A DNA stretch of 36,842 bases from NCBI GenBank assembly GCA_001314685.1, contig LJNT01000147.1, positions 1,809-38,650 on the forward strand, read 5' to 3'. Positions 24,918 through 32,506 of this stretch are shown here, one piece after another; position 1 is the first letter of the stretch, and each line of letters begins with the position of its first letter. The notes under the pieces were generated by a model. It worked only from the letters and a program-made list of their open reading frames with translations, made no database searches and was not told the DNA's origin. A program made the translations under genes and the position numbers. The DNA is from Rhodobacteraceae bacterium HLUCCA09. Its GTDB lineage: Bacteria > Pseudomonadota > Alphaproteobacteria > Rhodobacterales > Rhodobacteraceae.

Positions 24918-24997
24918 GCCGGGGGCTCTCCCGCCTCCGCTCGGGGCCGTGCGGCCTTCCCTCCGTTGGGCCCGGCTCGCGCCCGAGGGCGCGAGCC
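24918..24997 (-). repeat. Intergenic repeat of second type, copy A, ending in an 11-bp hairpin
   Basis: A core of 59 bp (on the + strand GCCGGGGGCTCTCCCGCCTC ... TCCGTTGGGCCCGGC) matches copy B at about nine positions in ten. It runs into a perfect hairpin, GGCTCGCGCCC-GA-GGGCGCGAGCC (24974-24997). It lies 3' of soxG on the reverse strand. No coding sequence is visible in the rest of the 24844-25041 gap. Confidence 0.8.
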
Positions 24998-25041
24998 GGA
25001 GGCGCTCCGTCGCCGCCGGGAGAGGCCAGGGGCCCGTCCGG

Positions 25042-25587
25042 TCAGCCAGGACGGGCCGCCACGCCCCGCATCGCCGTCTCGATCTCGTGGAAGGCGGTGC
25101 GCGCGAAGGAGCGCATGACGAGAAGCTCGACCCCCTCCGGCGTCGCCGTCACCTGCGCGGTCATGTGGCCGAGCAGAGTGCGCGCCGTGCGCCCGGCGGG
25201 GAAGCGCGCGGGCCGCAGGTCGAGCGGCACGAGACGGGCGAGCACGCAGGCGGTGTCGGGGCCGGTGAGCACGAGGCGGGCGTAGACGTCGGAGACGTCG
25301 GTGACGGCCGCGTGCTCGGCGAGGCCCGGATCGGCCGCCGCAGGGCCGATCAGCAGCGCCTGCGCCCGGCCCGCCCAGCGGATCTCGGTGTCGCCCGACC
25401 GCACCGTTTCGCCGGGGGCGGGGAAGGGCACGCCGTGGGCGGCCGCGAGCGCCCGCGACAGCGCCGCCTCGCGCCCCGGAAAGGGCGCGATCCACCACAG
25501 CGGCACCAGCGGCAGCTCGGAAAGCTCCGCCGTGCCGTGCCGGGCGGTGCGGCCGGCGAGCAGGGTCTCGGGGGGCAACGTGGGCAT
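25042..25587 (-). CDS. soxG: Sarcosine oxidase gamma subunit
   Basis: A 181-residue subunit of heterotetrameric sarcosine oxidase. It begins MPTLPPETLLAG and contains WWIAPFPGREAALSRAL, TEIRWAGRAQALLIG, TDVSDVYARLVLTGPDTACVLARLVPLDLRP and a C-terminal LVMRSFARTAFHEIETAMRGV, all typical of the SoxG family, whose fold resembles the folate-binding GcvT domain. It has no cofactor of its own and is needed for complex assembly. Its ATG is four bases after the soxA stop, so the two are co-translated. Confidence 0.93.
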   Translation of the reverse strand: MPTLPPETLLAGRTARHGTAELSELPLVPLWWIAPFPGREAALSRALAAAHGVPFPAPGETVRSGDTEIRWAGRAQALLIGPAAADPGLAEHAAVTDVSDVYARLVLTGPDTACVLARLVPLDLRPARFPAGRTARTLLGHMTAQVTATPEGVELLVMRSFARTAFHEIETAMRGVAARPG

Positions 25588-25591
25588 CGGC

Positions 25592-28543
25592 TCAGCTCCT
25601 CGCGCGGGCGCCGTCGGGGTCGAGGAAGACGGGCGAACAGATCTCCACCTCGGTCGTCACTCCGCGCAGGTGGTCGACCATCGACAGCCGCTCGCCCATC
25701 CGCTCCGGGCCGGCAGAGACGAAGCCGAGCGCGATGTCGTGGCCGAGGGTCGGCGAGTGACAGGCGGAGGTCAGGTAGCCCTGGTCGTTGACGCGGATCG
25801 CCTTCGCCCCCCGCTTGAACAGGTGCGCCCCGGCGAGCAATCTGCCGGCCTTGTCGACCGGCCGCAGGCCGACCAGCCGCTCGCGCCCGGGGTCGAGCAG
25901 GCCCGGCCGCGTCGCCGCCGCCTTGCCGATGAAGTCCTTCCTGGGCGAGAGCATGTTCTGCAGCCCGAGATCGAAGGCCGTCGTCCGCCCGTGCAACTCG
26001 GCATGGGTGGGAAAGCCCTTCTCGATCCGCAGCACGTTCAGCGCCTCCATGCCGTAGGGGCCGCCACCCAGCCCCTCGGCGTAGGCGCAGAGCAGGCGCC
26101 AGAGCGCCGCGCCATGCCGCGCTGGCACGGCGATCTCGTAAGCGTGCTCGCCCGAGAACGAGATGCGGAAGAGCCGCCCCGCGACGCCCGCGACCGTCAC
26201 CGCCGCGCAGGCCATGAAGGGAAAGGACCCGGCGTCGTGCCCCCCGTCGAGCACCTGCGCGAGCAGGTCCGGCGCGCGCGGCCCCGCCACGGCGAACTGA
26301 GCCCAGCCGTCGGTGGTCGAGGTGAACCGCGTCGCCATTCCCGGCGCATGGCATTGCTGCACCATCTCGAGATGCGCCATCACCTGCCCCGCCGCGGCGG
26401 TGGTCGTGGTCATCACCCAGATGTCGTCGGACAGGCGCGCCGTGGTGCCGTCGTCCATTACGTGGCCGTCCTCGCGCAGCATGATCCCGTAGCGCGCGCG
26501 CCCCGGCTTCAGCGTCGAGAAGCGCGACGTGTAGACGAGATCGAGGAAGGCCCCGGTGTCGGGGCCGCGGAACTCGATCTTGCCGAGGGTGGAGACGTCG
26601 GCCACGCCCACCGCCTCGCGGACCATCGCCACCTCGCGGGCGCACGCCTCGCGCCAGGTGGTCTCGCCGCGCGCGGGGAAGTAACTCGGCCGATACCACA
26701 GCCCCGCCTCGATCATCGGCGCCCCGCGCGCGGCGCTGGCATCGTGCGAGGTGGTGAACCGCTCGGGCGCGAAACCCTTGCCCTGCGCGCCGGCGGCGAT
26801 GGTGCCGAGCGGCACGGGCACGTAGGGTGGCCGGAAGGTGGTGGTGCCGGTCTCGGGGATCGTCTGCCCGGTCGCCTCGGCCAGCACGGCGAGCGCGACG
26901 ACGTTGGAGGTCTTGCCCTGGTCGGGCGCCATTCCCTGCGTGGTGTAGCGCTTCATGTGCTCGACCGAGACGAAGCCCTCGCGCGCCGACAGCTCGACGT
27001 CCTTCACGGTCACGTCGTTCTGGAAATCGAGCCAGGCGCGGCCCTTCCCGCTGACGCGGAACAGCGGAACGCTCCGACCCGGATCGTCTTCCGCCTCCGG
27101 CACCTCGATCCGCGGCGCGCGAAGCCCCAGGCGCGAGAGCGCCTCCCCCGCGGCGGCGAGGCCCGAGGCGAGGCACCCGGCGGTGTCGAACACGCCCGCC
27201 GCCGCGCCCGCCGGGATCAGCCCCGGCACGGCGCCCCGCGCGCCCTCCCGAGGCGGGAGGAACGCGCCCAGCGCCTCGTCCCAGACCGGCCGGCCACCCA
27301 TGTGGCAGGCAAGATGCACGGTCGGGCTCCACCCCCCCGACATCGCCAGAACGTCCGCCGCGATGCGCCGCACCCTGCCGCCCGCGCGCACCCGGATCGC
27401 CGTCAGCCCCTGCCGGCCGGAGGTGCCCACCACCTGCCCGCCCGCGAAATACGGCGCGTCGATCCCCTCTGGCGCGGGGGCATCGGCACGCGGGTCGATC
27501 ACCGCGGCGATCTGCACCCCCGCCGCGGCGAGGTCGCGCGCCGTGCGGCGGGCGTCGTCGCCCGCGGCGAACAGCGCGATCCGCGCGCCCGGCACCACGC
27601 CCCAGCGATGCAGGTAGGCGCGCACCGCGCTCGCCATCATCACGCCGGGCCGGTCGTTGTCGGGGAAGGCCACCGGTCGCTCCAGCGCCCCGGCGGCCAG
27701 CACGGCCACGCGCGCGTCGATCCGCCAGAAGCAGTCGCGGGGGCACTCCGGCGCAGGGTGGGCGAGATGCTCCGACACGCGCTCGAGCGCCCCGTAGGTG
27801 CCGCCGTCATGGGCGCCGGTCACGGCCGTGCGCGGCATGACCCGGACATTCGGCATGGCACCAAGGCGGGCGAGCGTCGCCGCTGCCCAGTCCTGCGCGG
27901 GTCGCCCGCCGACCTCCTCCGCCTCGGCCAGCAGCCGCCCGCCCGGCTCCGCCCCCTCCTCGGCCAGGATCACGTCGGCCCCGGCCTCGCCTGCCGCCAG
28001 CGCGGCCATCAGGCCCGCCGCGCCCGCCCCGATCACCAGCAGGTCGCAGGAGGCGAAGGCCTTCTCGTGCCGATGCGGGTCGGCCTCGCGGGTGAAGCTG
28101 CCGAGGCCCGCCGCGCGCCGGATCGCCGGCTCGTAGACGCGCTCCCAGAACGCGGCGGGCCACATGAACGTCTTGTAGTAGAACCCCGCCCCGAGGAACG
28201 GCGCGGCGAGGTCGTTCACCGCCAGCAGATCGCGCTCGAGGCTTGGCCAGCGGTTCTGGCTGTGGGCGACGAGACCCTCGTGCACCTCCTGCACGGTCGC
28301 GCGCACGTTCGGAACCCGCCCCGCACCCTCTCCGATCTCCACGAGCGCGTTCGGCTCCTCCGACCCGGCGGTGAGAATCCCCCGAGGGCGATGATACTTG
28401 AAGCTCCGCCCCACCAAACGCACGCCGTTCGCGATCAGCGCCGAGGCGAGCGTGTCGCCCGGATGCCCCGTCAGCATCCGCCCGTCGAAGCGGAACGGCA
28501 CCGACTGCGTCCGGTCGACCCGGCCATACCCCGACAGCCTCAT
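25592..28543 (-). CDS. soxA: Sarcosine oxidase alpha subunit
   Basis: A 983-residue subunit that binds NAD+ and tetrahydrofolate in the complex oxidising sarcosine to glycine, 5,10-methylene-tetrahydrofolate and hydrogen peroxide. N-terminal part (about 1-110): a ferredoxin-like fold without its cysteines (FDGRMLTGHPGDTLASALIANG). Middle: dinucleotide-binding LLVIGAGAAGLMAALAAGEAG near residue 170 and VLAAGALERPVAFPDNDRPGV. C-terminal third: GcvT-type folate-binding domain (ADVSTLGKIEFRGPDTGAFLD, GEHAYEIAVPA, LNVLRIEKGFPTHAEL, LGLQNMLSPRKDFIGK). It starts with MRLSGYGRVDR. Unlike compact sox operons, it is separated from soxD by 322 bp that contain two repeat elements. Confidence 0.96.
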   Translation of the reverse strand: MRLSGYGRVDRTQSVPFRFDGRMLTGHPGDTLASALIANGVRLVGRSFKYHRPRGILTAGSEEPNALVEIGEGAGRVPNVRATVQEVHEGLVAHSQNRWPSLERDLLAVNDLAAPFLGAGFYYKTFMWPAAFWERVYEPAIRRAAGLGSFTREADPHRHEKAFASCDLLVIGAGAAGLMAALAAGEAGADVILAEEGAEPGGRLLAEAEEVGGRPAQDWAAATLARLGAMPNVRVMPRTAVTGAHDGGTYGALERVSEHLAHPAPECPRDCFWRIDARVAVLAAGALERPVAFPDNDRPGVMMASAVRAYLHRWGVVPGARIALFAAGDDARRTARDLAAAGVQIAAVIDPRADAPAPEGIDAPYFAGGQVVGTSGRQGLTAIRVRAGGRVRRIAADVLAMSGGWSPTVHLACHMGGRPVWDEALGAFLPPREGARGAVPGLIPAGAAAGVFDTAGCLASGLAAAGEALSRLGLRAPRIEVPEAEDDPGRSVPLFRVSGKGRAWLDFQNDVTVKDVELSAREGFVSVEHMKRYTTQGMAPDQGKTSNVVALAVLAEATGQTIPETGTTTFRPPYVPVPLGTIAAGAQGKGFAPERFTTSHDASAARGAPMIEAGLWYRPSYFPARGETTWREACAREVAMVREAVGVADVSTLGKIEFRGPDTGAFLDLVYTSRFSTLKPGRARYGIMLREDGHVMDDGTTARLSDDIWVMTTTTAAAGQVMAHLEMVQQCHAPGMATRFTSTTDGWAQFAVAGPRAPDLLAQVLDGGHDAGSFPFMACAAVTVAGVAGRLFRISFSGEHAYEIAVPARHGAALWRLLCAYAEGLGGGPYGMEALNVLRIEKGFPTHAELHGRTTAFDLGLQNMLSPRKDFIGKAAATRPGLLDPGRERLVGLRPVDKAGRLLAGAHLFKRGAKAIRVNDQGYLTSACHSPTLGHDIALGFVSAGPERMGERLSMVDHLRGVTTEVEICSPVFLDPDGARARS

Positions 28544-28570
28544 GCCACGCCCCTCCCGGTGCGCAGGCAG

Positions 28571-28648
28571 GCCGGGGGCGCTCCCGCCTCCGCTCGGGGC
28601 GTCGCGGCCCCTCCCTCCGTTGGGCCCGGCGCCGGCTCACGCCGGCGC
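28571..28648 (-). repeat. Intergenic repeat of second type, copy B, ending in an 8-bp hairpin
   Basis: The 60-bp core (on the + strand GCCGGGGGCGCTCCCGCCTC ... TCCGTTGGGCCCGGC) is a near-copy of repeat A. It is followed by GCGCCGGC-TCAC-GCCGGCGC (28629-28648). The hairpin sequence differs from copy A but its position relative to the core is conserved. It lies just upstream of soxA. The 130 bp between it and the next repeat hold no gene I can support. Confidence 0.8.
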
Positions 28649-28782
28649 GGCACCGCCCGCGGCACCGACATCCTCTCCGGCTCCGGCGCCGCAGACGGCG
28701 CGCGGCGGCCGGCGCCCCACGCGACCGCCGGCCTGCCGCCGCCCCTTGCCCGCAAAGCGTCGATGGACGGCAAGGCGCCGCG

Positions 28783-28851
28783 CCCCCCCATCATCTTGGC
28801 CCAAATACTCCGGGGGAGTCGCCCGGAACGGGCGGCGGGGGCAGCGCCCCC
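28783..28851 (-). repeat. Structured 3'-flanking repeat, copy 2 (same subtype as copy 1)
   Basis: Read on the reverse strand: GGGGGC-GCT-GCCCCC, a second stem with GCCGCCC and GGGCGAC around GTTCC, then CTCCCCCGGAGTATTTGGG and CCAAGATGAT with a G-run. It begins 14 bp after the soxD stop and points in the same direction as soxD. Compared with copy 1, one stem pair has changed on both sides (G-C to C-G). Confidence 0.88.
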
Positions 28852-28865
28852 GTCCGACATCGCCG

Positions 28866-29129
28866 TCATGCGCCGCCCTCCGCGGCAAGGCGCACCGAGA
28901 AGACCTCGTGGGTCGCCGTGTCCCGCTCCACGATCAGCCAGGCGGTGCACCCGCTGCCGTGATACCACAGCTCCTCGGATCGTCCGGCCGGGTTGTCGCG
29001 CAGGTGCAGGTGGTGGTGCCAGGCCTCCGACCAGGTCTCGCCCTCCGGGCGGCGGGCGTGGACGGCCGCGCCCCTTGGGGTGAACTCGCGCAGGTCGCGG
29101 GGGCCGCAAAGGGGGCAGTCGAGGCGCAT
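28866..29129 (-). CDS. soxD: Sarcosine oxidase delta subunit
   Basis: An 87-residue zinc-binding small subunit of sarcosine oxidase. It begins MRLDCPLCGPRDLREF, and C5, C8, H57 and C61 (CPLC and YHGSGC) match the zinc ligands of the family. The core WSEAWHHHLHLRDNPAGRSEELWYHG is characteristic. The track ORF covering it runs far upstream through soxB in another frame, so I set the start at the ATG at 29129, after GAGAAAGAGCCCC. It lies 89 bp downstream of soxB, across a tandem repeat, and is followed by structured repeat copy 2. Confidence 0.94.
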   Translation of the reverse strand: MRLDCPLCGPRDLREFTPRGAAVHARRPEGETWSEAWHHHLHLRDNPAGRSEELWYHGSGCTAWLIVERDTATHEVFSVRLAAEGGA

Positions 29130-29141
29130 GGGGCTCTTTCT

Positions 29142-29185
29142 CGCGTCGGTATCACGTCGGTATCGCGTCGGTATCGCGTCGGTGC
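29142..29185. repeat. Four tandem 11-bp units in the soxB-soxD spacer
   Basis: CGCGTCGGTAT, CACGTCGGTAT, CGCGTCGGTAT and CGCGTCGGTGC follow one another without gaps. The array occupies half of the spacer and ends 12 bp upstream of the soxD start codon, close to one helical turn per unit. Confidence 0.92.
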
Positions 29186-29218
29186 GAAACGGGGCCCGGC
29201 CACCCCGCCGCGACCGCG

Positions 29219-30472
29219 TCAGTGCAGGTTGTGCTGGGCACCCGTTCCCTCCTCGTCCATCAGGCCGTGGCCGGTGTCGAACCGGTCGAGCCGCAGGCGC
29301 GCCGCAGCCGGGTGCGGCGCGTCCGTCGCCAGGAGATGGGCGAAGCAGTCGCCCGAGCCCGGCACCGCCTTGAAGCCGCCGTAGCACCATCCGGTGTTGA
29401 GGTAGAGCCCCTCCAGGGGGGCGCGGTCGATGACCGGCGAGCCGTCGGGCGACATGTCCATGATCCCGCCCCAGCTTCGCAGCATCCGCGCCTTGCCGAT
29501 CATCGGCATAAGCGTGACGCCGGCCTCGAGCACATGCTCGGCCATCGGCAGGTTCCCGCGGGCGGCGTAGGAGGGGTAGAAGTCGAGATCGCCGCCGAAG
29601 ACGAGGCCGCCCTTGTCGGACTGGCTGATGTAGAAGTGGCCCATCCCGTAGGTCACGACATGGTCGATCACGGGCTTCAGGCCCTCGGTGACGAAAGCCT
29701 GAAGCACGTGGCTCTCGATCGGCAGCTTGAGCCCGGCGAGCGCCGCGACCTGGCTGGAGCGGCCGGCCACGGCGAGGCCGACCTTCCCGGCCCGGATCGC
29801 GCCGCGCGTCGTCTCCACGCCCGTCACGCGGCCGGCCTCGACGGCGATGCCGGTGACCTCGCAGTTCTCGATCAGGTCGACGCCCAGCCGGTCGGCGCCA
29901 CGGGCATAGCCCCACGCCACCGCGTCGTGCCGGGCGGTGCCGCCGCGGGGCTGGTAGAGGCCGCCGTAGATGGGAAAGCGCGTCTGCTCGAAGTCGAGCC
30001 AGGGCAGGATCTTCCTCACGCCGTCGGTGTCGAGCAGGATCGCGTCGTCGCCCTGATTGCGGATGGCGTTGCCGCGCCTTGCATAGGCGTCGCGCTGGCC
30101 GTCGGAATGGAACAGGTTGATGAGGCCCCGCTGCGAGTGCATCACGTTGTAATTCAGTTCCTGCTCCAGCCCCTCCCAGAGCTTGAGCGAGTGCGAGTAG
30201 AACTCGGAATTGCCCGGCAACCCGTAATTCGCGCGCACGATGGTGGTGTTGCGCCCGATGTTGCCCGATCCGATCCAGCCCTTTTCGAGCACGGCGACGC
30301 GGCGCACCCCGTGGCGCTTCGCCAGGTAGTAGGCTGTGGACAGGCCGTGGCCGCCGCCGCCCACGATCACCGCGTCGTAGGCCGCCTGCGGCTCGGCCTT
30401 GCGCCAGGCCGGCCGCCAGCCGCGGTTGCCGGCGAGGCCGTGCCTGAGGATCTGGAAGGCGTTGTAGCGCAT
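29219..30472 (-). CDS. soxB: Sarcosine oxidase beta subunit
   Basis: A 417-residue catalytic flavoprotein subunit that oxidises sarcosine. It begins MRYNAFQILRHGLAGN. The FAD-binding motif is AVIVGGGGHGLSTAYYLAKRHG, followed by VLEKGWIGSGNIGRNTTIVR. The covalent FMN site is expected at the His in GGTARHDAVAWGYARGADRLG. The C-terminal part has FGGDLDFYPSYAARG, MRSWGGIMDMSPDGSPVID-like sequence (here LRSWGG) and LNTGWCYGGFKAVPGSG. Start at 30472 with GCGGAGTGTGCG upstream; the 662-residue extension in the track is not supported. First gene of the soxBDAG unit. No glyA precedes it in this window. Confidence 0.96.
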   Translation of the reverse strand: MRYNAFQILRHGLAGNRGWRPAWRKAEPQAAYDAVIVGGGGHGLSTAYYLAKRHGVRRVAVLEKGWIGSGNIGRNTTIVRANYGLPGNSEFYSHSLKLWEGLEQELNYNVMHSQRGLINLFHSDGQRDAYARRGNAIRNQGDDAILLDTDGVRKILPWLDFEQTRFPIYGGLYQPRGGTARHDAVAWGYARGADRLGVDLIENCEVTGIAVEAGRVTGVETTRGAIRAGKVGLAVAGRSSQVAALAGLKLPIESHVLQAFVTEGLKPVIDHVVTYGMGHFYISQSDKGGLVFGGDLDFYPSYAARGNLPMAEHVLEAGVTLMPMIGKARMLRSWGGIMDMSPDGSPVIDRAPLEGLYLNTGWCYGGFKAVPGSGDCFAHLLATDAPHPAAARLRLDRFDTGHGLMDEEGTGAQHNLH

Positions 30473-30913
30473 CGCACACTCCGCAGCCGGGCGTCGGCCG
30501 CCCGGTAAGGCCGCAGGGACAAAAGCAAGCCCGGCCGACCTTGTCCATGCCCGGCGGCGACTCGGCGCGGGCGACGGGCGACATTGCCGCGAAGGCGGGC
30601 AGCGATCACGGCCTGCGGAGCGACTTGCGGTGCGGCAGGCCCGATCGACCGGGGGCGCGGAGGCTGCGACGCCCGGCAGGGGGAGCGCAGGCCCGGAGAC
30701 CCGGCGCCTGTGCCCGTGCCCGCACCTGCCTCGGCTTTCGCGTCGGCGCCGGGACGGAGGTGTCGCACGGCGGCGCCGCGGATCGCGTGGCTTGACGCGC
30801 GGCCCCGGCGCAACGCCCCGACGCGCGGAGCCGGGCAGCGCGGACGGGCCGTGGCGCGCGGCGCGCCGCCCGTCTAGTCTGCCGCGCAAGGCAGGAGGTC
30901 GAGGACAAGCATC
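30473..30913. other. Gene-free divergent region between soxB and SH3 lipoprotein
   Basis: 441 bp with no ORF that looks like protein; the candidates are arginine/alanine-rich shadows on both strands. A short inverted repeat, CCGGGCG-TCGGC-CGCCCGG, near 30490 lies in the soxB leader. It presumably contains the soxB promoter and that of the lipoprotein gene. I do not see a recognisable glycine or folate riboswitch. Confidence 0.5.
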
Positions 30914-31225
30914 ATGCGGGAGCAAAAGGCGCGGGCGGCCGCCGTGCTGGCGGCGCTGGCGATCGGGGCGGCGGGCTGCACGGCGCCGGTGGCCGGCCCC
31001 ATCGCGGGGCGGTCGGTGGTGACGGGCGTCGGCGGGGACGACATGCTCAAGCTGCGGTCGGGGCCGGGCACCGGCTTTCGCATCGTGGCAGGGCTGCCCG
31101 AGGGAGCGGTCGTGGTGAACCGGGGCTGTTCCCGCGTCGGCGGCACGCCTTGGTGCGAGGTGGAACTGGCAGAATCGCGGGGCCTGCGCGGCTACGTCTC
31201 GGGGCATTACCTGCGCGACGAGTAG
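30914..31225 (+). CDS. SH3-domain lipoprotein
   Basis: A 103-residue protein. The signal peptide (MREQKARAAAVLAALAIGAAGC) ends in the lipobox AAGC (Cys22). A bacterial SH3 domain follows: MLKLRSGPGTGFRIVAGLPEGAVVVNRGC, WCEVELAESRGLRGYVSGHYL. Such domains bind peptidoglycan or protein partners at the cell envelope. The two later cysteines (RGC, WC) could form a disulphide. Start at 30914, preceded by GGAGGTCGAGGACAAGCATC. It is followed by a 14-bp tandem array and structured repeat copy 3. Confidence 0.87.
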   Translation: MREQKARAAAVLAALAIGAAGCTAPVAGPIAGRSVVTGVGGDDMLKLRSGPGTGFRIVAGLPEGAVVVNRGCSRVGGTPWCEVELAESRGLRGYVSGHYLRDE

Positions 31226-31232
31226 CGGGCCT

Positions 31233-31274
31233 CGGCCGGCGGGGCTCGGGCGGCGGGGCTCGGCCGGCGGAGCT
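31233..31274. repeat. Three tandem 14-bp units after the SH3 lipoprotein gene
   Basis: CGGCCGGCGGGGCT, CGGGCGGCGGGGCT and CGGCCGGCGGAGCT stand in direct succession and the pattern fades into CGGGCGTTGGG. It lies 8 bp after the stop codon. Confidence 0.85.
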
Positions 31275-31329
31275 CGGGCGTTGGGACGGGTCCACGTCGG
31301 GTCCCTGACACCCTGCAGCCAGCCGGGTC

Positions 31330-31399
31330 GGGGGCGCTGCCCCCGTCGCCGCCTGCGCGGCGACTCCCCCGGGATATTTGGAGCAAGAAGAAGACGGGG
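31330..31399 (+). repeat. Structured 3'-flanking repeat, copy 3 (subtype with GATATTTGGAGCAAGAAGAA tail)
   Basis: GGGGGC-GCT-GCCCCC, then GTCGCCGC-CTGC-GCGGCGAC (perfect 8-bp stem), then CTCCCCCGGGATATTTGGAG and CAAGAAGAAG, closing with a short G-run. It lies 3' of the SH3 lipoprotein gene, same direction, and abuts the 5' end of the exonuclease gene. Confidence 0.87.
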
Positions 31400-31413
31400 C
31401 GTGCGGGAGCGCT

Positions 31414-32454
31414 ATGCTCGCAGGCATGGCGCGCGATCCGGTTCTGACCTTCACCGAGCGGGGCATCTACTGCCCGTCGGGCGATTTCTTCGTCGATCCG
31501 TGGCGCCCGGTCGACCGGGCGCTCGTCACCCACGGCCATGCCGACCATGCGCGGCGGGGCCATGCGCGCTATCTCGCCACCGCAGGCTCGGCACCGGTCA
31601 TGCGGCACCGGCTGGGCGACATCCGGCTGGAGACGATCCGCTACGGCGAGGCGCGGCGGATCGGGGGCGCGACGGTCAGCTTCCACCCCGCCGGCCACGT
31701 GCCGGGCTCGGCGCAGATCCGGGTGGAGGTGGGCGGCGAGGCCTGGGTCGTGTCGGGCGACTACAAGGTGGAGGACGACGGGTTGTCGGAGCCGTTCGAC
31801 CCGGTGCGCTGTCACGCCTTCATCAGCGAATGCACCTTCGGGCTGCCGATCTTCGACTGGGCGCCGCAGGCCGACGTCGTGGCGCAGATCGAGGGCTGGT
31901 GGCGCGCCAACGCCGCCGCGGGCCGGGCGAGCGTGATCGGGGCCTACGCGCTGGGCAAGGCGCAACGGATCATCGCCTCGGTAGACGCCTCGATCGGGCC
32001 GATCCTGACCCACGGCGCGGTGGAGGCGACGAATGCGGTGCTCCGGGCGCAAGGCGTGCCGCTGCGCGAAACGGTGCCGGTTACGGCGGAGGTCAGGGGC
32101 AAGGACCACCCCGGCGCGCTCGTGATCGCGCCGCCCTCGGCGCTGGGCACGCCGTGGATGCGCCGCCTCGGCGCGGCCTCGACCGGTTTCGCCAGTGGCT
32201 GGATGCGGCTGCGGGGCGTGCGGCGGCGGCGGGCGGCCGACCGGGGCTTCGTGATGTCGGACCATGCCGACTGGGCGGGCCTCAACGCCGCCATCGCCGC
32301 GACGGGGGCCGAGCGCGTCTTCGTCACCCACGGCTACACGGCGGCGTTCCGCGCCTGGCTCGAAAGCCGCGGCTACGACGCGGCGGTGGTCGAGACCGAG
32401 TTCGAGGGCGAGAGCCTCGAGCGTGCAGGGGCCGGGGAAGAGAGCCCGACCTGA
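31414..32454 (+). CDS. Ligase-associated metallo-beta-lactamase-fold DNA exonuclease
   Basis: A 346-residue nuclease of the metallo-beta-lactamase/beta-CASP-like group that is usually encoded next to an ATP-dependent DNA ligase. Metal-binding motifs: THGHADHARRGH near residue 42, FHPAGHVPGSAQ, VVSGDYKVEDDGLSEPF, and near the C-terminus VMSDHADW and FVTHGY. It probably trims 3' or damaged ends before ligation (inferred from the family's genomic association). I prefer the ATG at 31414 because GGGAG lies four bases upstream; the ATG at 31426 (MARDPVL) is the family-like alternative. It lies 52 bp upstream of the ligase gene. Confidence 0.9.
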   Translation: MLAGMARDPVLTFTERGIYCPSGDFFVDPWRPVDRALVTHGHADHARRGHARYLATAGSAPVMRHRLGDIRLETIRYGEARRIGGATVSFHPAGHVPGSAQIRVEVGGEAWVVSGDYKVEDDGLSEPFDPVRCHAFISECTFGLPIFDWAPQADVVAQIEGWWRANAAAGRASVIGAYALGKAQRIIASVDASIGPILTHGAVEATNAVLRAQGVPLRETVPVTAEVRGKDHPGALVIAPPSALGTPWMRRLGAASTGFASGWMRLRGVRRRRAADRGFVMSDHADWAGLNAAIAATGAERVFVTHGYTAAFRAWLESRGYDAAVVETEFEGESLERAGAGEESPT

Positions 32455-32506
32455 GCCTTCGGCCCCGCGATGTGACCTGCGGCCCGGCCGCGCTAGACTG
32501 CCGGGC

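Noticed and set aside
25301-29083. 1260-residue ORF opposite the sox genes
   Set aside because: It is antisense to soxG, soxA and soxD, with no recognisable domains.
28866-30584. 572-residue ORF ending in soxD
   Set aside because: Only the last 87 residues are SoxD; the rest is an out-of-frame reading of soxB.
30473-30913. Possible glycine or folate riboswitch before soxB
   Set aside because: I looked for a conserved aptamer layout and saw only one short inverted repeat.
29219-31207. 662-residue version of soxB
   Set aside because: The upstream 245 residues are low-complexity and overlap the SH3 lipoprotein gene on the other strand; family proteins start at MRYNAFQ.
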